NCBI RefSeq assembly: GCF_014699135.1 | Contig: NZ_JACOFT010000005.1 | Coordinates: 288 to 64,287 of the forward strand | Source of the DNA: Cognatundibacterium aquatile | Lineage (GTDB): Bacteria; Pseudomonadota; Gammaproteobacteria; Burkholderiales; Burkholderiaceae_D | Direction of reading: 5' to 3' | DNA: 64,000 bases | The notes under the pieces: generated by a model | Database searches by the model: none | What the model was told of the DNA's origin: nothing | What the model saw: the letters and a program-made list of their open reading frames with translations, nothing else | Made by a program: the position numbers and the translations under genes | Shown here: positions 47,365-56,631 of the stretch, piece by piece | Position numbering within the stretch: position 1 is the first letter of the stretch | Layout of the letters: each line of letters begins with the position of its first letter

Positions 47365-47394
47365 GCCTTACCAGCCATTTTTGTCTGGTAAGGC
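47365..47394 (-). other. Hairpin between livH and livM
   Basis: Perfect 10-bp arms GCCTTACCAG / CTGGTAAGGC with a 10-base loop. One arm includes the AAGG before the 13-codon ORF, so folding would hide that site. No U-run, so it is unlikely to be a strong terminator. Confidence 0.6.
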
Positions 47395-47429
47395 AGAATA
47401 TGATTGGGGTTTGCTCAGAACAAGATTGT

Positions 47430-48332
47430 TTAAATCCTGCGTATGATTTTTTCGCCAAACAAACCTTCCGGCCGCACCAGCAAAAACAACAATGCCAGTA
47501 CATACGGGAACCAGCCCTCGATACCACCGCCAACCAACGGGCCTATATATACTTCCGCCAGCTTTTCTGAGGCACCGATAATCAGACCACCGACTATCGC
47601 GCCGGGAACCGAGGTGAAGCCGCCCAGAATCAGCACTGGCAAAGCTTTCAGCGCGACAAACGTCAATGCAAACTGCACACCATTACGTGCACCCCAAAGC
47701 AAACCCGCCACCAGTGCGACAAAACCGGCAACCGCCCAGACGATGCCCCAGATTTGTTGCAACGGAATACCGACCGCCAGCGCGGCCTGATGATCGTCAG
47801 CGACCGCCCGCAGCGCGCGCCCGATTTTTGTTTTGGAAAACAGCAGTGCCAGACCAGTGACGAGAATGGCGCAGATCAGTGCGGCAATCACATCGAACTG
47901 CGACACCAGAATATTGAATTTTTCCATCAGAAATTCGATAGGCACATCTTCGATCGGCAATGTCAGCTTGTGCGGTTGCGAACCCCACAGTAATTGCGCC
48001 AGCCCTTCGATGAAAAAGGTCAGACCGATGGTGGCCATGAAGAGTGTGATCTCCGGCTGATTCACCAGTGGCCGCAAGACGATTCTTTCTATTGCCAGAC
48101 CTAAGACGATCATCACGGCCATCGTCAGCGGTATCGCGACCCACATCGACAGATCAAATTTTTCACTGAGGCCGACGCAGGTCAGGGCGGCAAAAAACAC
48201 CATCGCCCCCTGTGCGAAATTGAAGACGCCGGAGGCTTTGTAGATCAGCACAAAACCAAGCGCAACCAGTGCATACATCACACCGGACAACAGGCCACCG
48301 ATGAGCACTTCAAAGAAAAAACTGAGATTCAT
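47430..48332 (-). CDS. livH: Liv-type ABC permease (LivH)
   Basis: 300 residues with about eight membrane helices and the LivH fingerprints GVMYALVALGFVLIYKASGVFNFAQGA and KALPVLILGGFTSVPGAIVGG. Start ATG 48332 has GAGGAAAACAAA. It follows livG by 24 bases in the operon. It forms the channel with LivM. Confidence 0.92.
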   Translation of the reverse strand: MNLSFFFEVLIGGLLSGVMYALVALGFVLIYKASGVFNFAQGAMVFFAALTCVGLSEKFDLSMWVAIPLTMAVMIVLGLAIERIVLRPLVNQPEITLFMATIGLTFFIEGLAQLLWGSQPHKLTLPIEDVPIEFLMEKFNILVSQFDVIAALICAILVTGLALLFSKTKIGRALRAVADDHQAALAVGIPLQQIWGIVWAVAGFVALVAGLLWGARNGVQFALTFVALKALPVLILGGFTSVPGAIVGGLIIGASEKLAEVYIGPLVGGGIEGWFPYVLALLFLLVRPEGLFGEKIIRRI

Positions 48333-48356
48333 TTTGTTTTCCTCAAGACGGTGGTG

Positions 48357-49145
48357 TCAGTGTGCAACGCCAAGATAGGCATTGATCACTTCCTGATTTG
48401 CCAGCACTTCTGCCGGTGTGCCATCGCCGATTTTTTTACCGTAATCCAGCACGACAACCCGGTCAGAAATATCCATCACGACGCCCATGTCATGTTCGAT
48501 CAGAACGATGGTGGTGCCGAGCTGATCATTCACATCAAGGATGAAACGGCTCATGTCCTGTTTTTCCTCGACGTTCATGCCTGCCATCGGTTCATCCAGC
48601 AATAAAATCTCGGGTTCAGCGGCAAGCGCGCGACCGAGTTCAACCCGCTTTTGCAGACCGTAAGATAAGCGTCCGACTGGTGTTTTGCGGATGTGTTGAA
48701 TTTCCAGAAAGTCGATGATTTCTTCGACTTTTTCACGGTGGGCAATTTCTTCTTTGCGTGCAGGCCCGAGATACAGCGCCTGCATCAGAAAATTACATTT
48801 CATTTTCAGATTCCGCCCCGTCATGATGTTGTCGAGCACACTCATGCCTTTAAATAAGGCGATGTTCTGAAACGTGCGGGCGATGCCGCTTTTGGCGGCT
48901 GCATAGGTATTCATATCCTTGCGTTGGCGGCCACGGTAGGTGATCTGCCCTTCCTGCGGCCGGTAGACGCCATTGATCACATTCAGCATCGAGCTTTTAC
49001 CTGCACCGTTCGGGCCGATAATCGCGCGGATTTCATGCTCTTTGACGTTGAACGAAATATTTGTCAGCGCTTTGACGCCACCAAACGACAAGGAAATGCC
49101 TTGCAAATCAAGAATAACTTCACCGGTTTTTCTGTTATTGGTCAT
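48357..49145 (-). CDS. livG: Liv-type ABC transporter ATPase (LivG)
   Basis: 262 residues: Walker A GPNGAGKSS, signature LSYGLQKRVELGRAL, Walker B ILLLDEPMAG, and the LivG-type C-terminus VVVLDYGKKIGDGTPAEVLANQEVINAYLG. ATG 49145 has AAGGAACAGCA upstream. It lies nine bases after the acyl-CoA ligase gene, in the same operon. Confidence 0.93.
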   Translation of the reverse strand: MTNNRKTGEVILDLQGISLSFGGVKALTNISFNVKEHEIRAIIGPNGAGKSSMLNVINGVYRPQEGQITYRGRQRKDMNTYAAAKSGIARTFQNIALFKGMSVLDNIMTGRNLKMKCNFLMQALYLGPARKEEIAHREKVEEIIDFLEIQHIRKTPVGRLSYGLQKRVELGRALAAEPEILLLDEPMAGMNVEEKQDMSRFILDVNDQLGTTIVLIEHDMGVVMDISDRVVVLDYGKKIGDGTPAEVLANQEVINAYLGVAH

Positions 49146-49154
49146 TGCTGTTCC

Positions 49155-51101
49155 TTATGCCGCATGCTGCTGGGCAGCAAATGTCTTGACATCACTGATG
49201 TGCAGATCCGCACTGACAGTACCCTGACGGCCATCTTCAAATTTGACTTGCGTTTCTATGTATTGCGAGCGCTTAGCTGAATACAAAGCTTCTATCAGCA
49301 CCGCATATTTTTCTGCAATAAATTTGCGACGGACTTTGCGTGTGCGGGTCAGTTCGTCGTCGTCAGGGTCGAGCTCTTTGTGCAGGATCAGGAAGCGATG
49401 TATCTGTGTGCCCGCCATCAGCGTTTCATTGGCCAGATCGGCATTCACTTTTTCTATGCACGACATGATGAGCTGATACGTCTCAGCTTTTGCGGCCAGA
49501 TCGGTGTAACCGGAATAGGCGATGCCGCGTCGTTCTGACCAGTTACCTACGGCTTCCATATCAATGTTAATGAAGGCGCACACATGGTCCCTGTCATGGC
49601 CGAAAGCAACGACTTCTTTGATGAACGGGAAAAACTTGAGTTTATTTTCGATGTAGTTAGGCGCAAAGATATCGCCGTTGGTGAGCTTGCCGACATCTGC
49701 TGCGCGGTCGATGATTTTCAGATGTCCTTCGGCGTCAAAAATACCGGCATCACCGGTATGGAAATAGCCCTGTTCATCGATGACTTCGGCGGTGGCATCC
49801 GGCCGTTTGTAGTAACCGGTCAGCATGGCACTCGATTTCACCAGCACTTCCCCATTGTCTGCCAGCGTCACTTCCACGCCGGGTGCAGCCTGACCGACGC
49901 TGTCAAATTTGATGTTGCCATCCGGTTGCAGGCAAACGTAAGCGCAGGTTTCGGTGGAGCCATACAACTGCTTCAGATTGACACCGATAGAGCGATAGAA
50001 ACGGAACAGATCAGGGCCAATGGCGGCACCAGCGGTATAAGCGACCCTGACGCGGGATAAGCCGAGTACATTTTTCAGCGGCCCGTAAATCAGAAATTCG
50101 CCGATGCGGTAATTGAGTCTGGCTAACGCAGAAACCGGTTTTCCGTCGAGAATGTCGGAGCCATATTGGCGGGCGATTTCCATGTAATACTGAAACAGAT
50201 GTTGTTTGACAGCGCCCGCATCTTCCATGCGTATCATGACGGTGGTCAGCATGTTTTCAAACACGCGTGGCGGTGCAAAATAATACGTAGGGCCGACTTC
50301 ACGCAGATCGGTCAGCACGGTTTCGCTGGATTCCGGGCAGTTCACAGTAAAGCCGGTGACCAGCGCTTGCGCAAATGAAAACAAGTGATCGCCGACCCAT
50401 GCCATCGGCAGATAGGAAAGTATATCTTCGTCGGCACTCAGGTGATCAAAGCCTGCACCGCCGACAGCAGCGGTCATGAATGAGCGATGACTCTGGCATA
50501 CGCCTTTCGGCTTACCGGTGGTGCCTGAGGTGTACAGCATGACGGCAGTGTCTTCTGGCTGACCGAGTTCGATCTGATGCATGAAAAATTCAGGGTGGGT
50601 ACGGTCATACATGCGCCCGGCTTCCTGCAAGGCGGCGTAAGAACTCAGTTCGGGCTGGTGGTAATGCCGCATACCGCGTTCATCTTCAAAGCAGATGTGC
50701 TGTATGCCGGCATATTGTTGTTTGATGTCGAGTAATTTATCGACCTGCTCCTGATCTTCGACAACGGCAAAAGCAATTTCTGCGTTTTCCAGCACATACG
50801 CCATGTCGGCTGCCGGCGCATCCTGATACAAAGGCACCGGAATACCACCGAGGCACTGTGCTGCCATCATCGCCCAGTAAAGACGCGGGCGGTTATCACC
50901 GATAATCGCGAGGTTCATGCCGCGCTGAAACCCTTGTGCCGCCAGACCGCAGGCGAGCGCGCGCACTTCGTCGTTGACCTGTTGCCAGTTCCAGGTTTGC
51001 CAGATGCCCAGATCTTTTTCACGGAACGCCGGATGCTCCGGGCGCATTTTTCCATGTTCCAGCAATAATCTCGGGAACGTTGTGTTCTCTGTCTTTGTCA
51101 T
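49155..51101 (-). CDS. Long-chain acyl-CoA synthetase-like AMP-forming ligase
   Basis: 648 residues. AMP-binding P-loop MLYTSGTTGKPKGV, DNRPRLYWAMMAAQCLGG, QLYGSTETCAYVC, GYFHTGDAGIF and IDRAADVGKLTNGD fit long-chain fatty-acid-CoA ligases of the type preceding Liv operons in betaproteobacteria. It activates a carboxylic acid with ATP and CoA. I use ATG 51101; the frame continues to 51293, but the extension is not conserved in type. It is the first gene of the minus-strand operon. Confidence 0.9.
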   Translation of the reverse strand: MTKTENTTFPRLLLEHGKMRPEHPAFREKDLGIWQTWNWQQVNDEVRALACGLAAQGFQRGMNLAIIGDNRPRLYWAMMAAQCLGGIPVPLYQDAPAADMAYVLENAEIAFAVVEDQEQVDKLLDIKQQYAGIQHICFEDERGMRHYHQPELSSYAALQEAGRMYDRTHPEFFMHQIELGQPEDTAVMLYTSGTTGKPKGVCQSHRSFMTAAVGGAGFDHLSADEDILSYLPMAWVGDHLFSFAQALVTGFTVNCPESSETVLTDLREVGPTYYFAPPRVFENMLTTVMIRMEDAGAVKQHLFQYYMEIARQYGSDILDGKPVSALARLNYRIGEFLIYGPLKNVLGLSRVRVAYTAGAAIGPDLFRFYRSIGVNLKQLYGSTETCAYVCLQPDGNIKFDSVGQAAPGVEVTLADNGEVLVKSSAMLTGYYKRPDATAEVIDEQGYFHTGDAGIFDAEGHLKIIDRAADVGKLTNGDIFAPNYIENKLKFFPFIKEVVAFGHDRDHVCAFINIDMEAVGNWSERRGIAYSGYTDLAAKAETYQLIMSCIEKVNADLANETLMAGTQIHRFLILHKELDPDDDELTRTRKVRRKFIAEKYAVLIEALYSAKRSQYIETQVKFEDGRQGTVSADLHISDVKTFAAQQHAA

Positions 51102-51496
51102 GTCTCCACCACCAGCCTTATTTGTATTGGCCTGTCTGGTCAGCTGTACGATACTTTGATCGTTTAAGCAGCCAGTATGATTGCTACTTTTTTTATGAGT
51201 TTCTGCACTACGTCCTACATCAGACTTACTGCAGGTGTTATCTGCGGCTATTGAAACTGTCTGGCATTGTCGATACCGGTCTGCGTATAGCAATCAACGG
51301 TGTTTAAGTGGCTCGATTGCATGTCAGCTCGCTTACAATGTCTCCATCAGGACTGACGTCATTTATTCCAGCAAGTCAGTGTGCAGTGTGGCAACGCGCT
51401 GGACGATTCTGCGTCAGTTCTGAATAATTTTTTTGTTGATCAGATACTAGTTACTTGTACCCGCTGCGGCTGTCGTTTAACTGACAATCTGACGGA
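51102..51496. other. Divergent intergenic region
   Basis: About 395 bases between the acyl-CoA ligase operon (minus) and the Crp/Fnr gene (plus). It must hold both promoters. The 14-mer TGACGTCATTTATT (51354-51367) recurs upstream of the AI-2E-family gene. No Crp-type TGTGA-N6-TCACA or FNR-type TTGAT-N4-ATCAA box was found. Confidence 0.4.
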
Positions 51497-52228
51497 ATGA
51501 ACCAACTTTCGGTGGTGCGTTGCACAAATATGGCGAATATAAAAAGTGAACTGAAACAAGGCCTGGCAAAGACAATGTGGGCGCACATGCTGGCGCCGGA
51601 TCACATGCAAAAAGTCGAGGATGAGATCATTGAGCGCTTTATCCCGGCCGGTGGTTATGTTTGCCGCAAAGGCGATCCTGTCGATCATTGGATGGGAGTG
51701 CTAGATGGTTTTCTGAAAATGAGCAGTATTTCGCCAGAAGGAAAAACGGTCACCTTCAGTTGTATGCTGGCGGGTGGCTGGTTCGGCGAGGGTTCCTTAT
51801 TAAAAACTGAACCGCGCCGTTACGATGTCGTTGCACTGCGTGATACTCGCGTCGCGTATATGCCGCGCAGCACCTTCACTTTTTTGCTGGATAACAGTAT
51901 TCCATTCAATCGCTTTCTCTTGCATCAGTTGAACGAACGGCTGGGCTTGTTTATTTCTTTGGTGGAATATGATCGCATGCTTGATCCGGACACCCGCGTC
52001 GCACGTTGTCTCGCAGCGATGTTCAATCCCTATCTGAATCCCGGTAGCAGTATGCAATTGCAGATATCGCAGGAGGAGATTGGCTATATTTCCAGCGTGT
52101 CGCGGCAACGAGCGAATCAGGCTTTGCAACTGCTCGAAAAGAAGCAATTGCTGTCCGTTGATTATGGCGGTATCACGATTTTGAATCTGGAAGGTTTGCG
52201 GCGTTATCCTGAACCGGTGGTCGCATGA
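51497..52228 (+). CDS. Crp/Fnr family transcriptional regulator
   Basis: 243 residues. N-terminal cyclic-nucleotide-binding-type barrel (FIPAGGYVCRKGDPVDHWMGVLDG, GGWFGEGSLLK) and a C-terminal winged helix (QISQEEIGYISSVSRQRANQAL). No N-terminal Cys cluster typical of FNR is present. The effector is unknown. It is divergent from the acyl-CoA/ABC operon and may control it. It overlaps the next gene by ATGA. Confidence 0.88.
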   Translation: MNQLSVVRCTNMANIKSELKQGLAKTMWAHMLAPDHMQKVEDEIIERFIPAGGYVCRKGDPVDHWMGVLDGFLKMSSISPEGKTVTFSCMLAGGWFGEGSLLKTEPRRYDVVALRDTRVAYMPRSTFTFLLDNSIPFNRFLLHQLNERLGLFISLVEYDRMLDPDTRVARCLAAMFNPYLNPGSSMQLQISQEEIGYISSVSRQRANQALQLLEKKQLLSVDYGGITILNLEGLRRYPEPVVA

Positions 52229-53058
52229 AGACCTTGGCGATAGTTGGTGCGGGTAAAGTCGGTCAGGTGTTCGGTCGTTGCTTTCAGCAGCACGCTGTAT
52301 TTTCCATCACGCAGATATTGAACCGGACATCTGCCAGCGCCCAGTCTGCCAGAGAGTTTATCGGTGCCGGTGCTGCACTTGCCAACTGGCAGGAGTTAAT
52401 CGCAGCAGATGTGTGGATGCTGGCGGTTGTTGATGATCATATTTCTGAGGTCTGTACTGCCTTGTGCGAACAAGGACTGATCAATGAACATACCATCGTG
52501 TTTCATTGCAGCGGCTCGAAGGCATCCACAGAACTCGCAGCGGCGGCGGCATCAGGTGCTGCGGTTGCCAGTGTGCATCCGGTGCGTAGTTTTGCAGACC
52601 CGCAAGCAGTGGCGGAGCAATTTTCTGGAACCATATGCAGTCTTGAAGGCGATCGCCGGGCGCTTGCTGTGTTGCTGCCAGCGATGCAGGCCATCGGTGC
52701 GCAGACGGTTGAGATCAGCGCTGAATCCAAATTGTTGTATCACGCAGGTTCTGTGTTTGCCAGCAATTATCTGGTGAGTCTGATGGACGTTGCCTTGCGC
52801 GCTTATCAGTCGGCGGGGATTCCATCTGAACTGGCGCTGGCAATGGCTGCACCGTTGGCGAGACAATCGCTGGAGAATGTCTTCACGCTGGGATCAGCCG
52901 CAGCACTGACCGGGCCGATCGCGCGCGGTGATATGACAACGGTCAGCAGGCAGCAGGCGATCGTGGCGCAGTGGGATCCGGCTGCGGGAGATTTATATCA
53001 GGCATTCGTTACTCCCACTGTCGAATTAGCGGCTCGCAAACATCATTCAGAGAAATAG
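52225..53058 (+). CDS. Rossmann-fold DUF2520 protein
   Basis: 277 residues. The N-terminal NAD(P)-binding motif LAIVGAGKVGQVFGRCF is followed by a ketoreductase-like fold (IVFHCSGSKASTEL, ASVHPVRSF) and a helical DUF2520 domain (KLLYHAGSVFASNYLV). Related to pyrroline-5-carboxylate reductase/6-phosphogluconate-dehydrogenase-like enzymes; the substrate is unknown. Coupled to the Crp/Fnr gene. Its 3' end overlaps the convergent cyclase by 16 bases. Confidence 0.87.
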   Translation: MKTLAIVGAGKVGQVFGRCFQQHAVFSITQILNRTSASAQSAREFIGAGAALANWQELIAADVWMLAVVDDHISEVCTALCEQGLINEHTIVFHCSGSKASTELAAAAASGAAVASVHPVRSFADPQAVAEQFSGTICSLEGDRRALAVLLPAMQAIGAQTVEISAESKLLYHAGSVFASNYLVSLMDVALRAYQSAGIPSELALAMAAPLARQSLENVFTLGSAAALTGPIARGDMTTVSRQQAIVAQWDPAAGDLYQAFVTPTVELAARKHHSEK

Positions 53059-54536
53059 ACGCTGTTACGCCCGTTGGCTTTTGCCTGATACAAAGCCTGA
53101 TCCGCACGCTCAAATACACTATCCTCGGTTTCATTGCTACGGCATTCTGCAACGCCCATACTGACAGTGACGCCGAGTCGTGTGCGGGTAAGGTCGGTGG
53201 TGCGTGAAAAATCATTGTTCTCAATGGTACTGCGCAGGTTTTCTGCGATTGAGGTTGCTTTTTCGAGTGTGCAGTTTTTCAGCAGAATAAGAAATTCCTC
53301 GCCGCCCCAGCGACAGAGCACATCGCTCTCGCGTAAGGAACGTTTCGCGATCGCGGCGATTTCTTTGAGCACGTGATCACCGACCAGATGCCCGTGTTTA
53401 TCATTCACCTTTTTGAAAAAATCAATATCCAGCAAAATCGCACACATAGGTTGGCGTGTGCGCTCGGCGTCGAGCAGGCTTTGCTGAAAAACGAAATCAA
53501 ATGCATGACGGTTCAGCAGATTCGTCAGAGAGTCCGTTGACGCCGATTTTTCCAGACGTTTCTGGTAGCGACGCACTGTGAGCAGAACCATGACCATGAT
53601 CAGAATGGTGATGGTGGCGCTGATACCAAGATTCAGCAGGAACACATTCTGAATCGGCCTGATACCAGAATTCGCCTCTTGTTCCACCAGCAAATGCCAG
53701 CCGAGTTCCGGGATATAACGCGAGTTGACCAGTACGGTTCCATTGTCTCCCTGATATTCCAGATGCATGGATTCACTTTGGCGATTCGCCAGAATTTTCT
53801 CGGAGATACTCTGGATACCGCTGATCGTCTGGATGTTGTCGCCTCGTTTACTGAAATTACTTCCGGTCAGAGTGACTTTACCTTTCTGATCAGCGAAGTA
53901 AATCTGGCGATCAAAGCGTTTTTGATAGCTGTCAATCAGATGTTTCAGTGTATTCAGCGTCAGCCCTATACCGGTAGCGCCGATGAATTGACCTTGATAG
54001 TCAAGAATCCGGTAATTGACGAAGATCGTGACTGCGTCGTGATTGGCGAGATCCAGATCGACATTGGTTTCGTAGGCGGATTTGAGATTTTTTACACGAA
54101 AAAACCAGGTGTCACGCGGTTCGCCTTCTTTGATTTGCTTTAATAAGCCGTCAGCATGGTAGTAATTGCGGGATTTATCTGAAATCAGAAAACTGGATAT
54201 CGCTTTATTCTTGAGTTTGATTTCTTTCAGATATTTCGTGATTCTTTCCTGCTCTTCTTCACCGTTGATGATCCAGTCGCGGACAAAAGTGTCATGTGCG
54301 ATTTGCGAAGAAACGAAAACCGGTCGCAGTATGTCTTTTTGTATCTCAGAATAAACATTGTCTCCGGTGATAGGCAGTGTTTGTTCCGAAATTCCTTGTT
54401 GTATCGTATCGCGCGAGACGATATATCCGGCAACGGTGGTGAAGACAAAACCGGCAATCAGAAATAGAGATAGCCATACCAGCAGACCGTATTTTTTTAA
54501 CATGTTTTTCATGGACTGTAGACGGAGCGAATGCAT
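53043..54536 (-). CDS. Membrane diguanylate cyclase (dCache-GGDEF)
   Basis: About 497 residues. Membrane helix ~15-38, a ~245-residue periplasmic sensor of the double-Cache type (WFFRVKNLKSAYETNVD, YRILDYQGQFIGATGIG), a second helix ~285-310, then GGDEF with the active form RWGGEEFLIL. It makes c-di-GMP in response to an external ligand. No RxxD inhibitory site was checked beyond inspection. ATG 54536, 54512 or 54503 are all possible, none with a clear ribosome-binding site. It is convergent with, and overlaps, the DUF2520 gene. Confidence 0.9.
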   Translation of the reverse strand: MHSLRLQSMKNMLKKYGLLVWLSLFLIAGFVFTTVAGYIVSRDTIQQGISEQTLPITGDNVYSEIQKDILRPVFVSSQIAHDTFVRDWIINGEEEQERITKYLKEIKLKNKAISSFLISDKSRNYYHADGLLKQIKEGEPRDTWFFRVKNLKSAYETNVDLDLANHDAVTIFVNYRILDYQGQFIGATGIGLTLNTLKHLIDSYQKRFDRQIYFADQKGKVTLTGSNFSKRGDNIQTISGIQSISEKILANRQSESMHLEYQGDNGTVLVNSRYIPELGWHLLVEQEANSGIRPIQNVFLLNLGISATITILIMVMVLLTVRRYQKRLEKSASTDSLTNLLNRHAFDFVFQQSLLDAERTRQPMCAILLDIDFFKKVNDKHGHLVGDHVLKEIAAIAKRSLRESDVLCRWGGEEFLILLKNCTLEKATSIAENLRSTIENNDFSRTTDLTRTRLGVTVSMGVAECRSNETEDSVFERADQALYQAKANGRNSVYFSE

Positions 54537-54625
54537 TAAGTTTGGGCGAGATCATACTATAAACCCATGCTATTTCGGTCGGATATGCGTCGGAAATTAC
54601 TTTCCATGTGGAAATGTTGACGAAA

Positions 54626-54650
54626 AAAATGCCGCATTTAGCGGCATTTT
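54626..54650 (-). terminator. Rho-independent terminator
   Basis: AAAATGCCGC-ATTTA-GCGGCATTTT, a perfect 10-bp stem with T-runs. It lies downstream of the minus-strand glycine-zipper gene. Confidence 0.85.
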
Positions 54651-54697
54651 GTATTCAAGCAACGGTATTTAGCGATTTTTGCTGATTGTCAGACGAT

Positions 54698-55216
54698 TTA
54701 AGGACGAGGTGTCAGGGAAACGTGCAAGCGCAGACGTGAACCAGGATCATATGGCATGACTGAGGTGTAAGTCCGACCGTTGTACTCATAAGTGACGGCA
54801 TAACCATTCGTGCGAGTTTGCCAGCTATCGACGGTTCTGCATTGACGAACCGGGCGGCTCTCGTAACCTTGCTGACCATTGTTGCCATTGTCCATACGGT
54901 CGCCAACCAGAGCGCCAGTAATTGCCCCCGCTGCAGCAGCAGCGATCTTACCGTTGCCGCCACCAACCTGACTACCGAGCAGACCGCCGGCAATACCGCC
55001 GATAATGCCGCCAGAGTTGCTGCGTTCTTGTGGACGTTGATAAGTTTCGTATTCAGTCCGGCAATCCTGACGTGGCATGTTGATTTGTTCAACTTGCGGT
55101 GTGACGTTAACGACGCGTGCATAATCCTCAAAATCAGCTGCCTGCGCAATGGAACCAGCGCTGGTGATTGCCAGCAAAGCAGCGGCAGTGGAGAGTTGTT
55201 TCAGTGTGAATGTCAT
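54698..55216 (-). CDS. Glycine-zipper 2TM outer-membrane-type protein
   Basis: 172 residues with signal peptide (MTFTLKQLSTAAALLAITSAGSIAQA). A Gly/Ala-rich glycine zipper (GGIIGGIAGGLLGSQVGGG, then AAAAGAITGALVGDRM) is the 17-kDa-surface-antigen/SlyB-like element. The C-terminus has Cys in RQCRTV and the DCRTEYE segment earlier. It is probably a small envelope protein; function unknown. ATG 55216 has GAGGTATAT close by. A single gene. Confidence 0.82.
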   Translation of the reverse strand: MTFTLKQLSTAAALLAITSAGSIAQAADFEDYARVVNVTPQVEQINMPRQDCRTEYETYQRPQERSNSGGIIGGIAGGLLGSQVGGGNGKIAAAAAGAITGALVGDRMDNGNNGQQGYESRPVRQCRTVDSWQTRTNGYAVTYEYNGRTYTSVMPYDPGSRLRLHVSLTPRP

Positions 55217-55541
55217 ATATACCTCGATGCAAGTGATCATCAGTTCAGTTTAGTCCTCTTTTAACGCATCAGGTTCCGATAAGGACGACAAGAAAGATGT
55301 AAATCTATGTTTCAGCCATGTTTCTGAACATTGCGTACAGATTCCAACGCAGGTTGTCAGATCGCGCATAACGATACTGGCCGCAAAAATATTGCCGGAA
55401 TGTCGATTAAATATTCTTGTTTTTACCGTCGCTGGGTTCGCCTGCACTATGTTTTAATGCGCGTATTGTGGCAGTGACGTCATTTATTGGTTGGTGGTTT
55501 TGATGACGGCAGTGGGTCATCTCTTATAAAAAGGAATTCGC
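55217..55541. other. Divergent intergenic region
   Basis: About 325 bases between the glycine-zipper gene and the AI-2E-family gene. It contains the 14-mer TGACGTCATTTATT (55477-55490). Nothing else was recognised. Confidence 0.35.
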
Positions 55542-56555
55542 ATGATGGTAACGCCAAAACTCAGTGCTTCGGTTTATGCATCGTATATCGTTGTGGCAGT
55601 CAGTTTATTTTTAGTGTTGAAAGCGGGCTTGTTACTGGCTTTATTTTCCGGGTTGCTGGTGTATTCACTGGTACACATGCTGACGCCGATGATTGCGCAG
55701 AGGTTCAGTCATCGCCAGCCGCGCATGATTGCGGTCGCATTATTGTCCGCGATATTAATCGTCAGTTTGCTGTTGGCAACCTGGGGGTGTCATGTGTTTT
55801 TGCGCAGTGATGCCGGGAATTTGCATAATTTGCTGCAAAGACTGGCAGATATTCTGGAGTCGTCACGCAGTCAGGTACCGCTGTGGATGAGCGCCAATAT
55901 TCCCGAAGACGTTGATGCGCTGCAGACGATGATTACACATTGGTTGCGTGAGCACGCGGGGGAGGCAAAATTGCTGGTGCCGGAAGCTGGTCATCTGATC
56001 GTGCATTTATTACTCGGAATGATCATCGGCAGCATGGTGGCCTTGCGCGATGCCAGTGGTGACAGCAATCACAAACCGTTTGCCGCCGCGTTACATCAAC
56101 GGATTGCCGCCTTTGCACAGATATTTCATAAAATTGTCTTCGCACAATTCAAAATTTCGCTGATTAATACGGTATTAACCGCGATTTATCTGCTCGTCAT
56201 TCTTCCTTTGGCCGGCGTGCATCTGCCGCTGACCAAAACTATGATTGCAATTACCTTTCTGGCTGGCCTGATTCCTGTCGCTGGCAATATCATTTCTAAC
56301 TCCGTGATCGTGATTGTTGCGTTATCGCACTCATTGAATATGGCTATGGCTTCATTGGTCTTCATGATCGTAATTCACAAAGCGGAATATTTCCTGAATG
56401 CGCGCATCATAGGAGAGCAAGTCAATGCGCGGGCCTGGGAGCTATTGACTGCCATCTTGGTAATGGAAACCCTGTTCGGTGTGCCGGGTGTTGTCGCCGC
56501 GCCAGTGTTTTATGCGTATCTGAAGAAGGAATTGAGTGATCGCGGCTTAGTCTGA
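55542..56555 (+). CDS. AI-2E family membrane transporter
   Basis: 337 residues with about seven to eight membrane helices in the PerM/YdgG arrangement: two helices at the N-terminus (SLFLVLKAGLLLALFSGLLVYSL), a ~120-residue soluble middle, then the C-terminal block VILPLAGVHLPLTKTMIAITFLAGLIPVAGNIISN. The family includes AI-2 exporters and Na+/H+ antiporters, so the substrate is open. Good AAAAGGA site before ATG 55542. A single gene. Confidence 0.88.
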   Translation: MMVTPKLSASVYASYIVVAVSLFLVLKAGLLLALFSGLLVYSLVHMLTPMIAQRFSHRQPRMIAVALLSAILIVSLLLATWGCHVFLRSDAGNLHNLLQRLADILESSRSQVPLWMSANIPEDVDALQTMITHWLREHAGEAKLLVPEAGHLIVHLLLGMIIGSMVALRDASGDSNHKPFAAALHQRIAAFAQIFHKIVFAQFKISLINTVLTAIYLLVILPLAGVHLPLTKTMIAITFLAGLIPVAGNIISNSVIVIVALSHSLNMAMASLVFMIVIHKAEYFLNARIIGEQVNARAWELLTAILVMETLFGVPGVVAAPVFYAYLKKELSDRGLV

Positions 56556-56631
56556 TTTTGCCCCGTTTGGTGCCATAATAGGATTCTGCAACAGACACTT
56601 CAGACATTTCATTGTAAATAAAGAGCTAAAC

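Noticed and set aside
51354..51367. 14-mer TGACGTCATTTATT repeated at 55477-55490
   Set aside because: Several 14-base coincidences are expected in a 64-kb window; both copies are intergenic, but no other shared sequence was seen around them.
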